From Polynucleobacter sp. (lineage in GTDB: Bacteria; Pseudomonadota; Gammaproteobacteria; Burkholderiales; Burkholderiaceae): a DNA stretch of 12,967 bases. Where the stretch lies: contig JALRCP010000054.1 in NCBI GenBank assembly GCA_023257325.1, positions 1-12,967 on the forward strand, read 5' to 3'. Position numbers and translations under genes: made by a program. The notes beneath the pieces were generated by a model. That model saw nothing but the letters and a program-made list of their open reading frames with translations. It did not search any database and was not told the DNA's origin. Shown in pieces: positions 1-11,750 of this stretch. Positions within the stretch are counted from its first letter, which is position 1. Each line of letters opens with the position of its first letter.

Positions 1-2
1 CA

Positions 3-197
3 AACGATCGGACGGGCATTCTCTATGCAATTGCAAAGATTCTTGCAGAACATCACATCTCATTACACACTGCAAGAATTAACACGCTAGGCGAAAGAAT
101 TGAGGACGTTTTCTTGTTGGCTGGTGAAAATTTATCCAAAGATTCAAAAATACAAATTCAACTTGAAACAGAAATCTTAGAGGCTTTGGCGGTTTAA
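3..197 (+). CDS. glnD: GlnD C-terminal end (partial): bifunctional PII uridylyltransferase / uridylyl-removing enzyme
   Basis: This is the 3' end of a gene whose start lies before the window; 64 codons and a TAA stop are present. The translation opens with [20 protein letters not shown] and continues with [19 protein letters not shown]. This is the typical last ACT domain of GlnD: a D-R-x-G-L-L core, then H-x-A-R-I-x-T-x-G-E-R-x-E-D. GlnD adds UMP to the PII protein GlnB/GlnK, or removes it, according to glutamine level, and the C-terminal ACT domains sense glutamine. Only this regulatory end is visible, so the catalytic nucleotidyltransferase and HD domains cannot be judged. The gene converges on ligA with 2 bases between stop codons. 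Other ACT-domain proteins are possible in principle, but the HTAR...GERxED pattern is strongly GlnD-like. Confidence 0.88.
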   Translation, partial: NDRTGILYAIAKILAEHHISLHTARINTLGERIEDVFLLAGENLSKDSKIQIQLETEILEALAV

Positions 198-199
198 GA

Positions 200-3274
<3,075 letters not shown>

Positions 3275-3275
<1 letters not shown>

Positions 3276-6200
3276 TAGGCAGCCTCAACCATCGTTGCTG
3301 CCGCCTCAAGATCAACGGCCACGATTCTTGAAACACCCTGCTCTTGCATCGTTACACCAATTAACTGATGAGCAATTTCCATGGTGATCTTATTGTGAGA
3401 AATGAACACAAACTGAGTGTTTTTAGACATTCTTGACACCATGTCAGCGTAACGACCTGTATTGGCGTCATCCAATGGTGCGTCCACCTCATCCAATAAA
3501 CAGAAAGGTGCTGGATTGAGTTGGAATAATGAGAACACCAAAGCGATCGCAGTAAGAGCTTTTTCACCCCCTGAAAGCAAGTGAATGGTTGAGTTCTTTT
3601 TACCTGGGGGTTGAGCCATCACTTGAACACCAGAGTCCAGGATTTCCTCACCCGTCATGACCAACTTGGCATTACCACCTCCAAATAAATCGGGGAACAG
3701 TTTGGCAAAGTGCTCATTGACTTGATCAAATGTGCCTTGCAACAGTTCTCTGGTTTCAGAGTCAATCTTCTGGATTGCATCTGTCAAGGTGTTAATGGCT
3801 TCATTCAAGTCAGCCGACTGAGCATCCAAGAAAGTTTTACGTTCTTGTGCACTGGCCAACTCCTCAAGAGCGGCCATATTGACGGGTCCCAAACCTTGAA
3901 TCTCCTGGTTCAGCTTATTGACTTCAGATTGCAGTGTGCTGACTTTCATATCAGGAGTTAAACGAGCTTTGAGTTCTTCAACATTCGCCTCTGCATCTAA
4001 GAGCATGGTGGCAAATTGCTCTACATTCAAACGAGCAGCCTGCTCTTTTAATTGCAACTCCATGGCCTTATCTCTCAAAGGTTGGAGGCTTCTCTCAAGA
4101 GTTAATCGAGCTTCATCACCCTCACGCAAACGATGTGAAATAGCATCCATCTCCGTTCTGGCATTCGCTAATGCTGCTTCACGTGCACTTCTTTGAGTCA
4201 ATAGACTTTGCAATGATTCCTGAGCAGCTTCATCCGATAAAGTCTGCAACTCTTCTTGAGTATTACTCAAACTTACCTGAATATCACTGACTTGCTGTTG
4301 CGCAGATTGTTGATCGCGAGTTAGATCGGATAAACGTTGAACTAGAGTTCTTGTATTGAATGAGGCTTCACTGGCCTCACGTTCAGCTAAGCGCAATGCC
4401 TCACGAGCTTGCTCTAAAGAATGTTGAGCAGCTTGATAGGCATCTTGAGCATGAGTTAGGCTTTCACCATGAATACCTTTTTCATTTTGGGCCTGGTCTA
4501 ACTCAGACTGACCTTGATCTCTGGATTGTTGAAGCTCACCAGCTTGTTGCGTAACCTCTTGTAGCTCTCTTTGAATCTGCTCAGCCTGAGTCCGATACTT
4601 TTCATCGGCTTGAGCCAATTGCAAACGCTCTACTTCGAGGTTATGAGCCTCACGAACGGCCTGTTCAGCAGTTTGTCTGGCTTGTTGCGCCAATTGATGC
4701 GCTTGTTGATAAGCAGATTGAGTTCGATTGGCTTCACTTTGAGCCTCATCGAAAATCAATTGCTGAGCTTTGAGTTGCAAATCAAGGTTTTCAATCTCTT
4801 GACCCCTAGCCAAAAGACCCGCTTGCTCTGAATCCTCAGCATAAAGCTGCAAACTCACTCGGCTAATCATGTGACCTTCTTTAACTAAAAGAACACCACC
4901 CTGAGGCAATTGGTCACGACGACGCATCGCATCATCTAGACTATCAGCAATAAATACATTGCCCAACCATTCTTGAACCACAGCTTTAATGCCAAAGTCT
5001 TTGACTTGAACACGACTCATCAGACTCGTCAAACCGGCAGCACTGATATCTGAATTGGAAACACCCTGACCAGAATAGAAAGCTAAGCGTGATGGAGGTG
5101 CATCCTGGGCCATACGAACTGCTTCAGATAAATCAGAAGCTTGAAGTGCAGTCACACGCTCACGCAAAACTGCTTCTAGGGCAGTTTCCCAACCTTTTTC
5201 AACTTGGATGTCCTGCCATAAACGTTGCTTTTTATTGAGGCCTTTTTGCTCCAACCAAGGCCCCACCTTTGCCTGAGCCTGAACTTTTTCTTGCAAAGCC
5301 TGTAAGGCACTCAAACGTGCTTGAGTTTGATTAAGTGCCGAAGAGGATTCTTGCAAGGTTTGTTGAGCTTTTTGTCTTGCAGCGTCAGCTTCTGGAACGT
5401 TGACTTGGGCAGACTCAGACAACTCTTGAGCTTCATCTGCTTTGCGTTGAGCCATGCTTTGACGGTCTGTGGCTAAGCTGAGAGCCTCGGCATCAGGCTT
5501 AACAAGAGAGGCCATATCAGCATTTAATCTCTCTTGTCGTTGGTGCAATTGATCAAGTTGTCGACCCGCCGCCAAAACACGCTCTGCCAAACTAGCCAAG
5601 CGCTGATCCGTTGAGGACACAGTCTGACGCGCAATATCTAAAGCCTTTTGTGCTTCTAAATAGGCCACCTCTTGAGCGGGCATTTTTTCTTGAACTGCTT
5701 GCAAAGCCTCAGCAAAACGTTCCTCGTTTTCGCGAGCCAGCTCTAAGTCAATGTTGGTTTGACGCAAAGATTCAGCAGCAGCCAGCTCTTGCGATGACCA
5801 GCGCAGTAATTGTGCTTGCAAATCAGAAATCTGCTGCTGTAAACGAGCACGAGATTCTTGAACGTAACGAATTTCATTTTCTAGCTTGCCAACTTCAGCA
5901 TTAACTTCGTATAACTCACCCTGAGCAGTCGACACAGAGTCTTGTGAGGCGTAGTGTGCGGCACGCAACTCTTCAAGTTCTGCCTCTGCATGACGAAGTT
6001 TGGCAGTTTGCTCCTCTAATTGGACCTGCGCATCACGAATTGCATTGGCATGACGTTCTTGCTCTTTACCGGCTTCTGTTTGACGAACCAACCACAACAA
6101 TTGTTGTTGCTCAGTCATTTGAGTGTTGAGTTCTTTATATTTCTCTGCAACTTGAGCTTGACCTTCAAGTTTGGTCAAATTCAGAGTTAGTTCGCGCAAA

Positions 6201-6790
6201 ATATCTTCTACTCGAGTCAGGTTTTCTCGAGTGTCTTCTAAACGTGCTTCGGTTTCTTTGCGACGTTCTTTGTATTTTGAAACACCGGCAGCCTCTTCTA
6301 AGAAAATTCTGAGTTCCTCAGGCTTGGCTTCAATGATTCTAGAAATCATCCCTTGACCAATGATGGCGTAGGCACGAGGACCCAATCCAGTCCCCATGAA
6401 CATGTCATGAATGTCTTTACGACGCACGGACTGATTGTTGATGTAGTAACTGGATGCGCCATCTCTGGTCAGCACACGTTTCACTGAGAGTTCAGCAAAA
6501 GCGCTCCATTGACCGGCGGCTCTGCCATCTGTGTTGTCAAAAATCAATTCAACACTAGATCGACCCGCAGGTTTTCTTTGCCCTGAACCATTGAAAATAA
6601 CGTCTTGCATGGACTCGCCACGGAGTTCACTGGCTCTAGATTCGCCCAAAACCCAGCGCACTGCATCAATAATGTTAGATTTACCGCAGCCATTAGGGCC
6701 AACAACGCCAATAAGCTGGCCAGGAAGCTCGAAATGAGTGGGGTCTACGAAGGATTTGAACCCTGAAAGTTTGATAGATTTGAGTCGCAC
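3275..6790 (-). CDS. smc: Chromosome segregation ATPase SMC
   Basis: SMC dimers, with ScpA and ScpB, compact and organise the chromosome so that sister origins separate. The 1171 residues carry the full architecture. The N-terminal ATPase half has Walker A (GPNGCGKSN, 31-39). A first long coiled coil rich in Q, E, A and L runs from about 165 to 505. The hinge dimerisation domain is at about 505-660 (from KVGPWLEQKG through VLLVKEGHMISR). The return coiled coil spans about 660-1015 and includes the conserved GLGPVNMAALEE (967-978). The C-terminal half has the ABC signature LSGGEKALTA (1072-1081), Walker B with catalytic glutamate CLLDEVDAPLDD (1098-1109), and the switch histidine in FISHNK. 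The start is GTG: it gives the family's standard MRLKxIKLxGFKSFVDPT opening, and a stop codon lies two codons upstream, so no longer start exists. A weak AAGAAG ribosome site precedes it. Several long antisense frames here are by-products of codon bias in the coiled coil. scpA/scpB are not in the window. Confidence 0.98.
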
Positions 6791-6819
6791 GGCTTACTTC
6801 TTTAAGTTGAATCTTCATG

Positions 6820-6828
6820 ATGATACCA
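6820..6828 (-). promoter_or_regulatory. Candidate extended -10 promoter for smc-zipA-ligA
   Basis: On the minus strand the sequence reads TGGTATCAT, an extended -10 element (TGn followed by TATCAT, one mismatch from TATAAT). It would start transcription near 6813, about 22 bases before the smc GTG. No convincing -35 hexamer lies 16-18 bases upstream, which is tolerable for extended -10 promoters. The call is by pattern only. Confidence 0.4.
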
Positions 6829-6842
6829 AGTTAAATATCGAA

Positions 6843-6872
6843 ACAGCACCTCTGGTGTCTGACCGATATAAT
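6843..6872 (+). promoter_or_regulatory. Candidate promoter for dapD-dapE-prmB
   Basis: A perfect TATAAT lies at 6867-6872, about 40 bases before the dapD ATG, in the intergenic space between divergent smc and dapD. The matching -35 position (about 6843-6849, CAGCAC or similar) is weak, so an activator or a near-consensus -10 alone may drive it. A second, poorer pair lies upstream: TTGAAT at 6807-6812 and TTAAAT at 6831-6836, 18 bases apart. No lysine riboswitch fits here, because the leader is only about 35 bases long. Confidence 0.45.
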
Positions 6873-6896
6873 CAAGGCTTATTAGTTGGTATTTTT

Positions 6897-6902
6897 AAAG
6901 GA
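6897..6902 (+). promoter_or_regulatory. Ribosome binding site that decides the dapD start
   Basis: AAAGGA lies 10 bases before the ATG at 6913. The frame is open a further nine codons upstream to a TTG at 6886, but that TTG would place this ribosome site inside the coding region. The ATG start also gives the usual DapD N terminus. Confidence 0.65.
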
Positions 6903-6912
6903 AAAAAGATTT

Positions 6913-7746
6913 ATGGCAACTCTACAAAACATCATTGATCAGGCTTGGGAAGATCGAGCTAACTTATCCCCAAGCGCTGCCCCAAAGGAAGTTCGTGAGG
7001 CGGTTGCAACTGTTTTGGCAGGGTTGAATGACGGCTCAATTCGGGTTGCTGAGCGCCAGTCTGTGGGTAAATGGAATGTGAATCAATGGGTTAAAAAAGC
7101 TGTTTTGATTTCTTTCCGCTTAGAGGATAACCAAGTCATGTCGGCGAATGGAACGGGTGGCTTTCCTCAGTTTTATGACAAAGTGCCTACCAAATTCGCG
7201 AATTACACCGCGGATGACTTTGCCAAGGGCGGTTTTCGTGTGGTTCCACCAGCAACCGCTCGTCGCGGCTCCTTTATTGGCAAGAATGTCGTATTAATGC
7301 CCTCCTATGTCAATATTGGCGCTTACGTCGATGAAGGTTCGATGGTGGACACTTGGGCGACTGTTGGTTCTTGCGCTCAAATTGGTAAAAATGTTCACCT
7401 CTCAGGTGGTGTTGGTATCGGGGGCGTTCTAGAGCCTGTTCAAGCAGGTCCAGTCATTATTGAGGACAATTGCTTCATTGGCGCACGATCTGAAGTGGTC
7501 GAAGGAGTGGTCATTGAAGAAAACGCCGTGCTATCCATGGGTGTTTATATTGGTCAAAGTACCAAAATTTATGATCGAGAAACGGGTGAAGTTCATTACG
7601 GTCGCGTGCCAGCAGGTTCCGTAGTTGTTCCTGGTTCCTTGCCCTCAGCCTGTGGTAAATACAGCCTTTATGCTGCGGTAATTGTTAAAAAGGTTGACGC
7701 TCAAACAAGAGCAAAAACTGCTATTAATGATTTATTGCGTGATTGA
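6913..7746 (+). CDS. dapD: 2,3,4,5-tetrahydropyridine-2,6-dicarboxylate N-succinyltransferase DapD
   Basis: DapD transfers succinyl from succinyl-CoA to tetrahydrodipicolinate, committing it to the succinylase route of diaminopimelate and lysine synthesis in the cytoplasm. From the ATG at 6913 the protein is 277 residues, matching the family (about 274). The N-terminal helical part ([15 protein letters not shown]) is followed by a left-handed beta-helix of hexapeptide repeats at about 112-230. Hallmark stretches include [20 protein letters not shown] (136-155), [12 protein letters not shown] (164-175), [16 protein letters not shown] (183-198) and [12 protein letters not shown]. The enzyme works as a trimer, with active sites between beta-helices. 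It is the first gene of a plus-strand cluster, 122 bases from divergent smc and 25 bases ahead of dapE, the gene for the deacylase acting two steps later. No dapC (the aminotransferase step between them) is adjacent. Confidence 0.98.
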   Translation: MATLQNIIDQAWEDRANLSPSAAPKEVREAVATVLAGLNDGSIRVAERQSVGKWNVNQWVKKAVLISFRLEDNQVMSANGTGGFPQFYDKVPTKFANYTADDFAKGGFRVVPPATARRGSFIGKNVVLMPSYVNIGAYVDEGSMVDTWATVGSCAQIGKNVHLSGGVGIGGVLEPVQAGPVIIEDNCFIGARSEVVEGVVIEENAVLSMGVYIGQSTKIYDRETGEVHYGRVPAGSVVVPGSLPSACGKYSLYAAVIVKKVDAQTRAKTAINDLLRD

Positions 7747-7771
7747 TTCATATAACTCTTAAAGATTAACT

Positions 7772-8929
7772 GTGGCTCAAAACTCAACTTTAGATTTAAC
7801 CCAATCACTGATTCAACAAAACTCTGTCACACCAGCGGACGGAGGTTGCCAAGAGTTAATCGCTTCACGCCTAAAACCATTGGGGTTTGATTGTGAAACA
7901 ATCATCAGCGGCCCCGATCACTTTAGGGTGACTAATCTTTGGGCAGTTAAAAGAGGGTCTCTTGGTAAACAGGGTCCTCTATTGAGTTTTGCCGGTCACA
8001 CAGATGTGGTACCCACAGGGCCACTAGATCAATGGAGTTCTGATCCTTTTGTGCCAACGCAAGAAGATGGATTTTTGTATGGCCGCGGCGCTGCCGATAT
8101 GAAAACCTCTCTGGCTGCTTTTGTGGTGGCCAGTGAAGAATTTATTGCCCAACATCCTCATCACAAAGGCTCTATTGCCTTTTTGTTAACCAGTGATGAA
8201 GAAGGTCCCGCTCATGATGGCACCGTCATTGTTTGTAATGAATTAAAAAAGCGTGGTGAGCGCTTAGATTATTGTGTGGTGGGCGAACCAACTTCAGTCG
8301 ATCGATTGGGTGACACCATCAAAAACGGTCGTCGCGGATCACTTTCAGGCAAATTGAAAATTGTGGGTGTTCAAGGACACATTGCTTATCCTCATTTGGC
8401 TAAAAATCCTATTCACCTTATGGCTCCTGCTTTGGCTGAGATTTCTAATGTGGTTTGGGATCAGGGTAATGCACATTTCCCCCCAACGACTTGGCAAGTC
8501 TCAAACATCCACGCCGGCACAGGCGCGACCAATGTGATTCCCGGCGAAGTGGTGATTGATTTTAATTTTAGATTTTCAACTGCCAGCACTGCTGATGGCT
8601 TAAAAGCAACTTTAGAAACCATCCTTAAAAAGCACCAATTGGAGTACACCATCGACTGGAATTTGGGTGGCGAACCCTTTTTAACTGAACCTGGCAATCT
8701 ATCTAAAGCAGTTCAAGTGGCGATCAAACAAGCTACGGGTGTTGAAGCAGAGCTCTCGACAACGGGCGGAACGAGCGATGGTCGATTCATTGCCAAAATC
8801 TGCCCTCAAGTGGTTGAGTTTGGGCCACGCAATGCCACCATTCATAAAATCAATGAACGTGTTGAATTGGCTGACATTGAACCATTAAAAAATGTTTATA
8901 AAGGCATCCTAGAGCAGTTAATTGCCTAA
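7772..8929 (+). CDS. dapE: Succinyl-diaminopimelate desuccinylase DapE
   Basis: DapE is a di-zinc amidohydrolase (M20 family) that removes succinate from N-succinyl-L,L-diaminopimelate, yielding L,L-diaminopimelate for lysine and peptidoglycan. The 385 residues contain every metal and catalytic position known from Haemophilus influenzae DapE, at a constant offset of nine: H76 (in GHTDVVP), D109 (in GAADMK), catalytic E143 and ligand E144 (in SDEEGPA), E172 (in GEPTS) and H358 (in NATIHKINE). A dimerisation domain sits between about 180 and 295. The start is GTG, giving [20 protein letters not shown], the usual family opening. A TAA lies a few codons upstream in frame with no other start between, and the ribosome site (AAAGA) is weak. 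It lies 25 bases after dapD and so probably shares its transcript. Confidence 0.97.
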   Translation: MAQNSTLDLTQSLIQQNSVTPADGGCQELIASRLKPLGFDCETIISGPDHFRVTNLWAVKRGSLGKQGPLLSFAGHTDVVPTGPLDQWSSDPFVPTQEDGFLYGRGAADMKTSLAAFVVASEEFIAQHPHHKGSIAFLLTSDEEGPAHDGTVIVCNELKKRGERLDYCVVGEPTSVDRLGDTIKNGRRGSLSGKLKIVGVQGHIAYPHLAKNPIHLMAPALAEISNVVWDQGNAHFPPTTWQVSNIHAGTGATNVIPGEVVIDFNFRFSTASTADGLKATLETILKKHQLEYTIDWNLGGEPFLTEPGNLSKAVQVAIKQATGVEAELSTTGGTSDGRFIAKICPQVVEFGPRNATIHKINERVELADIEPLKNVYKGILEQLIA

Positions 8930-8943
8930 GACCATTCTGGTCT
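8929..8943 (+). other. Small perfect hairpin just after dapE
   Basis: AGACCA, a TTC loop and TGGTCT form a perfect 6-bp stem that begins on the last base of the dapE stop codon. No T-run follows (GATTGCC), so it is not a canonical intrinsic terminator. It could trim or stabilise the 3' end of a dapE message, partly separate dapE from prmB expression, or be chance. Confidence 0.35.
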
Positions 8944-8976
8944 GATTGCCAACTTCCTTTATCCCATTAAAAATTC

Positions 8977-9858
8977 ATGATCACTGAACCCAGTCTTGAA
9001 ACTGTTTGGAAAACTCTGAGTCAACGACTTGATTCTGCTGGTTTGAGTTATGGTCATGGTGCAGTCGATGCTGAGGCTGAAGCTCTCTGGATCATTGCAT
9101 CTGCTTTGGGCTTTCCTCCAGAAGACGCCATTGAGGCCTTGGATACACCTATATCGAGTGATATTCAAGCCACCATTGATCGATGCGTTGAAGAACGCAT
9201 CACATCCAGAAAACCATTGGCTTACATCCTCGGTGAAGCCTGGTTGATGGGAGTTCCTTTCTATTGTGATGAGCGTAGCATTGTTCCCAGATCATTCATT
9301 GCAGAACTCATTGTGGATGGCCATCTAGAACCATGGTTACCCCCCAATGCGAAGGTTTTAGATTTATGTACGGGCAATGGTTCTTTGGCCATCTTGATGG
9401 CACTATCTTGCCCTGATGTAGAGGTCTGTGGCGCTGATATCAGTTTGCAAGCACTGTCCTTAGCAGCCAAAAATTTAGATCGACATCATTTAAGTGAACA
9501 AGTTGAACTCTTTCAAGGTGATTTATTCAATGCTTTACCGAGTTCATCTGAAGACAATCGCTATGATTTGATCATTTGCAATCCACCCTATGTGAATGAA
9601 GAATCAATGGCCAATCTTCCACTTGAATATCATGCTGAACCTAGGATTTCTCTTGCGGGTGGTTCCGACGGCATGGATTTAATTAGAAATATTATTGGTC
9701 AAGCCAAAGATTACTTGAAAGCTGATGGCGCCTTAGTACTTGAAATCGGCAATGAAGCCAAAAATTTCTCAGATGCCTTTCCGGAAATACCCGTGACTTG
9801 GCTAGAGGTATCTGCTGGCGATGATCAAGTCTTACTAATCAACGCTACAGATTTATAA
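8977..9858 (+). CDS. prmB: Ribosomal protein L3 N5-glutamine methyltransferase PrmB
   Basis: PrmB methylates the side-chain amide of a glutamine in ribosomal protein L3 during large-subunit assembly, using S-adenosylmethionine. The 293-residue protein has an N-terminal helical substrate-recognition part ending in the family motif YILGEAWLMGVPFYCDERSI (83-102) and VPRSFIAELI. A Rossmann methyltransferase fold follows, with the SAM-binding motif I VLDLCTGNGSLAI (127-139), acidic motif GADIS (152-156) and the catalytic NPPY loop (202-205). The GEAWLMG and PRSFIAELI stretches favour PrmB over its release-factor paralogue PrmC (HemK). The start ATG has no clear ribosome site. It follows dapE by 47 bases, the usual place for this gene in Burkholderiales, and converges on radA with 2 bases between stops. 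Confidence 0.93.
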   Translation: MITEPSLETVWKTLSQRLDSAGLSYGHGAVDAEAEALWIIASALGFPPEDAIEALDTPISSDIQATIDRCVEERITSRKPLAYILGEAWLMGVPFYCDERSIVPRSFIAELIVDGHLEPWLPPNAKVLDLCTGNGSLAILMALSCPDVEVCGADISLQALSLAAKNLDRHHLSEQVELFQGDLFNALPSSSEDNRYDLIICNPPYVNEESMANLPLEYHAEPRISLAGGSDGMDLIRNIIGQAKDYLKADGALVLEIGNEAKNFSDAFPEIPVTWLEVSAGDDQVLLINATDL

Positions 9859-9860
9859 AA

Positions 9861-11225
9861 TCAGTCTAGATTTCTGACCGCTTGAATGGCCTGATCAATC
9901 CGATCAACTGCAATAATCTCTAAGCCTGGAATTTTTGATTTGGGCGCATTGGCTTTGGGCACAATGGCTTGAGTAAAGCCCAATTTGGCGGCCTCTTTCA
10001 ATCTCTCTTGACCTCTTGGGCAAGGCCTAATTTCACCAGCCAAACCGACCTCTCCAAAAACTATCAAAGACTTGGGCAAGGCCTTATTTTTCATGGACGA
10101 CTGAATCGCTAATAAAACTGCCAAATCTGCAGCAGGCTCTGTGATTTTAACCCCTCCTACGGCGTTTAAGAAGACGTCTTGGTCAAAACATGCGATCCCT
10201 GCATGACGATGCAAAACTGCCAAGAGCATGGCCAATCGGTGTTGCTCCAAGCCCAATGCCAAACGACGAGGATTCGGAACATGCGCAGCATCCACCAACG
10301 CCTGAATTTCAACCAAAAGGGGTCGACTACCCTCTTGTGTCACCAACACACAAGAGCCTGGAACAATCTGATCATGTTGCGACAAAAATAGTGCGGAAGG
10401 GTTGGCAACGCCTTTGAGACCCTTGTCTGTCATGGCGAAGACGCCCAATTCATTCACGGCACCAAATCGGTTTTTAAATGCTCGCACCAATCTAAAAGAA
10501 GAATGGGTATCGCCTTCAAAATAAAGGACGGTATCCACAATGTGCTCAAGAACTCTGGGACCTGCTAAATTTCCCTCTTTGGTCACATGTCCGACCATGA
10601 TCATGCAAACACCTGTGGTTTTCGCCAAACGTGTTAATTGCGCGGCACACTCTTTGACTTGAGCCACCGAGCCAGGGGCTGAACTCAATGCTTCTGAGTA
10701 CACAGTCTGAATTGAGTCCACCACAACCACCGTAGGCCTGGATGATTCAATGGTGGCCAAGAGCTTTTCTAATTGAATTTCAGCCAATACTTCTAAATCA
10801 GGTGCTTGAATACCCAATCGTTTAGCTCTAAGGGCTATTTGAGCCCCTGATTCCTCGCCGCTGATGTAGAGCACAGAATCACCTCTTGCCGACATAGCCG
10901 CTAAGGCTTGAAGCAAAAGAGTCGATTTTCCAATGCCAGGGTCACCACCAATTAGTGCCACACCACCAGTGACTAGACCTCCCCCTAAAACACGATCAAA
11001 CTCATCAACACCCGAACTGATTCTTGGTAAATCCTCAGCTTCAATGAATGATAATTTTTGCTTTGGGGCTGCTTTAGCTAAACTTTGAAAACGATTGGAG
11101 CTTGGCTTCTCCTCCACAGTTTCTTCCATCGAGTTCCAAGCTTCACAATTAGGACATTGACCTTGCCATTTTGCCGATAAACCACCGCATGATTGGCATA
11201 CATAAACAGATTTAATCTTTGCCAT
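9861..11225 (-). CDS. radA: DNA repair protein RadA (branch-migrating helicase)
   Basis: RadA is a hexameric RecA-like helicase that extends and processes recombination intermediates after RecA strand exchange. The 454 residues match the family (E. coli 460). In order: an N-terminal C4 zinc finger (C10, C13, C24, C27); a RecA-like ATPase with Walker A GGDPGIGKST (93-102) and Walker B VVVVD (166-170); the RadA-specific KNRFG motif (251-255); and a C-terminal Lon-protease-like domain (about 280-454; for example GGVKITEPAADLAV and FGEVGLAGEIRPCPRG) that serves as a scaffold, not a protease. The ATG shares one base with the stop of the upstream small gene (TAATG), indicating translational coupling. 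The TGA stop lies 2 bases from the convergent prmB stop. Confidence 0.97.
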   Translation of the reverse strand: MAKIKSVYVCQSCGGLSAKWQGQCPNCEAWNSMEETVEEKPSSNRFQSLAKAAPKQKLSFIEAEDLPRISSGVDEFDRVLGGGLVTGGVALIGGDPGIGKSTLLLQALAAMSARGDSVLYISGEESGAQIALRAKRLGIQAPDLEVLAEIQLEKLLATIESSRPTVVVVDSIQTVYSEALSSAPGSVAQVKECAAQLTRLAKTTGVCMIMVGHVTKEGNLAGPRVLEHIVDTVLYFEGDTHSSFRLVRAFKNRFGAVNELGVFAMTDKGLKGVANPSALFLSQHDQIVPGSCVLVTQEGSRPLLVEIQALVDAAHVPNPRRLALGLEQHRLAMLLAVLHRHAGIACFDQDVFLNAVGGVKITEPAADLAVLLAIQSSMKNKALPKSLIVFGEVGLAGEIRPCPRGQERLKEAAKLGFTQAIVPKANAPKSKIPGLEIIAVDRIDQAIQAVRNLD

Positions 11226-11707
11226 TAGAGCGGATTAGCCTTTTTATTTTCTTGAGCTCGTTTTTCAGAGTCAGCACGCTTTTTGACTAAGTCGGCTTCA
11301 CGCTTGGCTTGATCCGCTTGCTTTTGCTCAAAATCTTTCACGTTGTCAGCACGTTGCTTGGCTTTGGCGGGATCATTTTTATCACTTTGCCGCTGGGCAT
11401 CGCGCTCGTCTTTCAAAATGGCCTTTAGCACTCTCTCTCGCTCTCTCATGGGTACTTCTTGAGCGCGAATCTCTCGGATTTCTTGGCGATGTTCCAATCG
11501 GGCCTGATCTAAACAGCGAGTCGTAAAAAACTTGTCGTAACAATCATGCTGTTTTTTTTCAAGGCGGTATTTAGCCCAGTCTTTTTGTAAATTTAAATTA
11601 CTTTGTCTTTTTTCAATATCCGCCAATTCAGCTTCTTCAGCCGGGCCTGCAAAAGCAGTGCCGGACAAAAGAAAAATAGACGATAGAATCAATTGAAATA
11701 AACGCAT
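11225..11707 (-). CDS. Uncharacterised small secreted coiled-coil protein with a cysteine pair
   Basis: I cannot give this protein a function. From the ATG at 11705-11707 it has 160 residues; a GTG two codons earlier (11713) is an alternative start, and neither has a good ribosome site. The N terminus (MRLFQLILSSIFLLSGTAFA) looks like a Sec signal peptide with an AxA cleavage site before GPAEEAEL, so the product is probably periplasmic. The mature part is almost entirely charged helix, rich in K, R, E, D, Q and A, and predicted coiled coil. It includes a CX8C pair (CYDKFFTTRC) early on and a K/D/A-rich C-terminal tail. From memory, betaproteobacteria carry similar proteins with a C-x-x-x-F-x-x-x-x-C-L-x-x-A-R core; that is recollection, not a search. 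The tail superficially resembles TolA or colicin-import proteins, but only through composition. Its stop overlaps the radA start, and kup lies 37-43 bases upstream on the same strand. Confidence 0.8.
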   Translation of the reverse strand: MRLFQLILSSIFLLSGTAFAGPAEEAELADIEKRQSNLNLQKDWAKYRLEKKQHDCYDKFFTTRCLDQARLEHRQEIREIRAQEVPMRERERVLKAILKDERDAQRQSDKNDPAKAKQRADNVKDFEQKQADQAKREADLVKKRADSEKRAQENKKANPL

Positions 11708-11750
11708 AAACACAAGGATAAAGCCAATAGAGAATTAAGGCTAAAAAAAC

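Noticed and set aside
3361..3567. A minus-strand 68-codon frame inside smc
   Set aside because: It is another frame of the SMC C-terminal ATPase, whose true frame carries intact signature and Walker B motifs.
4360..5900. Repeated CTTG/TTGAGC/CTGCAA-like words that look like tandem repeats
   Set aside because: They come from recurring Gln, Ala and Leu codons in the SMC coiled coils. There is no fixed period or conserved repeat unit.
5611..6737. Several plus-strand open frames of 60-100 codons opposite smc
   Set aside because: They are antisense frames kept open by the repetitive Q/E/A/L codon use of the SMC coiled coil. None has a recognisable protein pattern.
6886..6912. A nine-codon upstream extension of dapD from a TTG
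   Set aside because: It would swallow the AAAGGA ribosome site and add residues not typical of DapD. The ATG at 6913 fits better.
6738..6938. A 66-codon plus-strand frame spanning the smc/dapD intergenic region
   Set aside because: It overlaps the start of smc antisense, crosses both predicted promoters and runs into dapD out of frame. It shows no domain, signal or ribosome site.
8974..8990. Near-palindromic TTCATGATCACTGAA over the prmB start codon
   Set aside because: The arms pair over only 4 bases and the centre is offset. It is better explained as chance around the start codon than as an operator.
11722..11742. AGCC...GGCT inverted repeat between kup and the small secreted gene, next to a run of A (T on the coding strand)
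   Set aside because: The stem is only 4 bp with a 13-base loop. On the transcribed (minus) strand the T-run precedes the stem instead of following it, so it is not a terminator.
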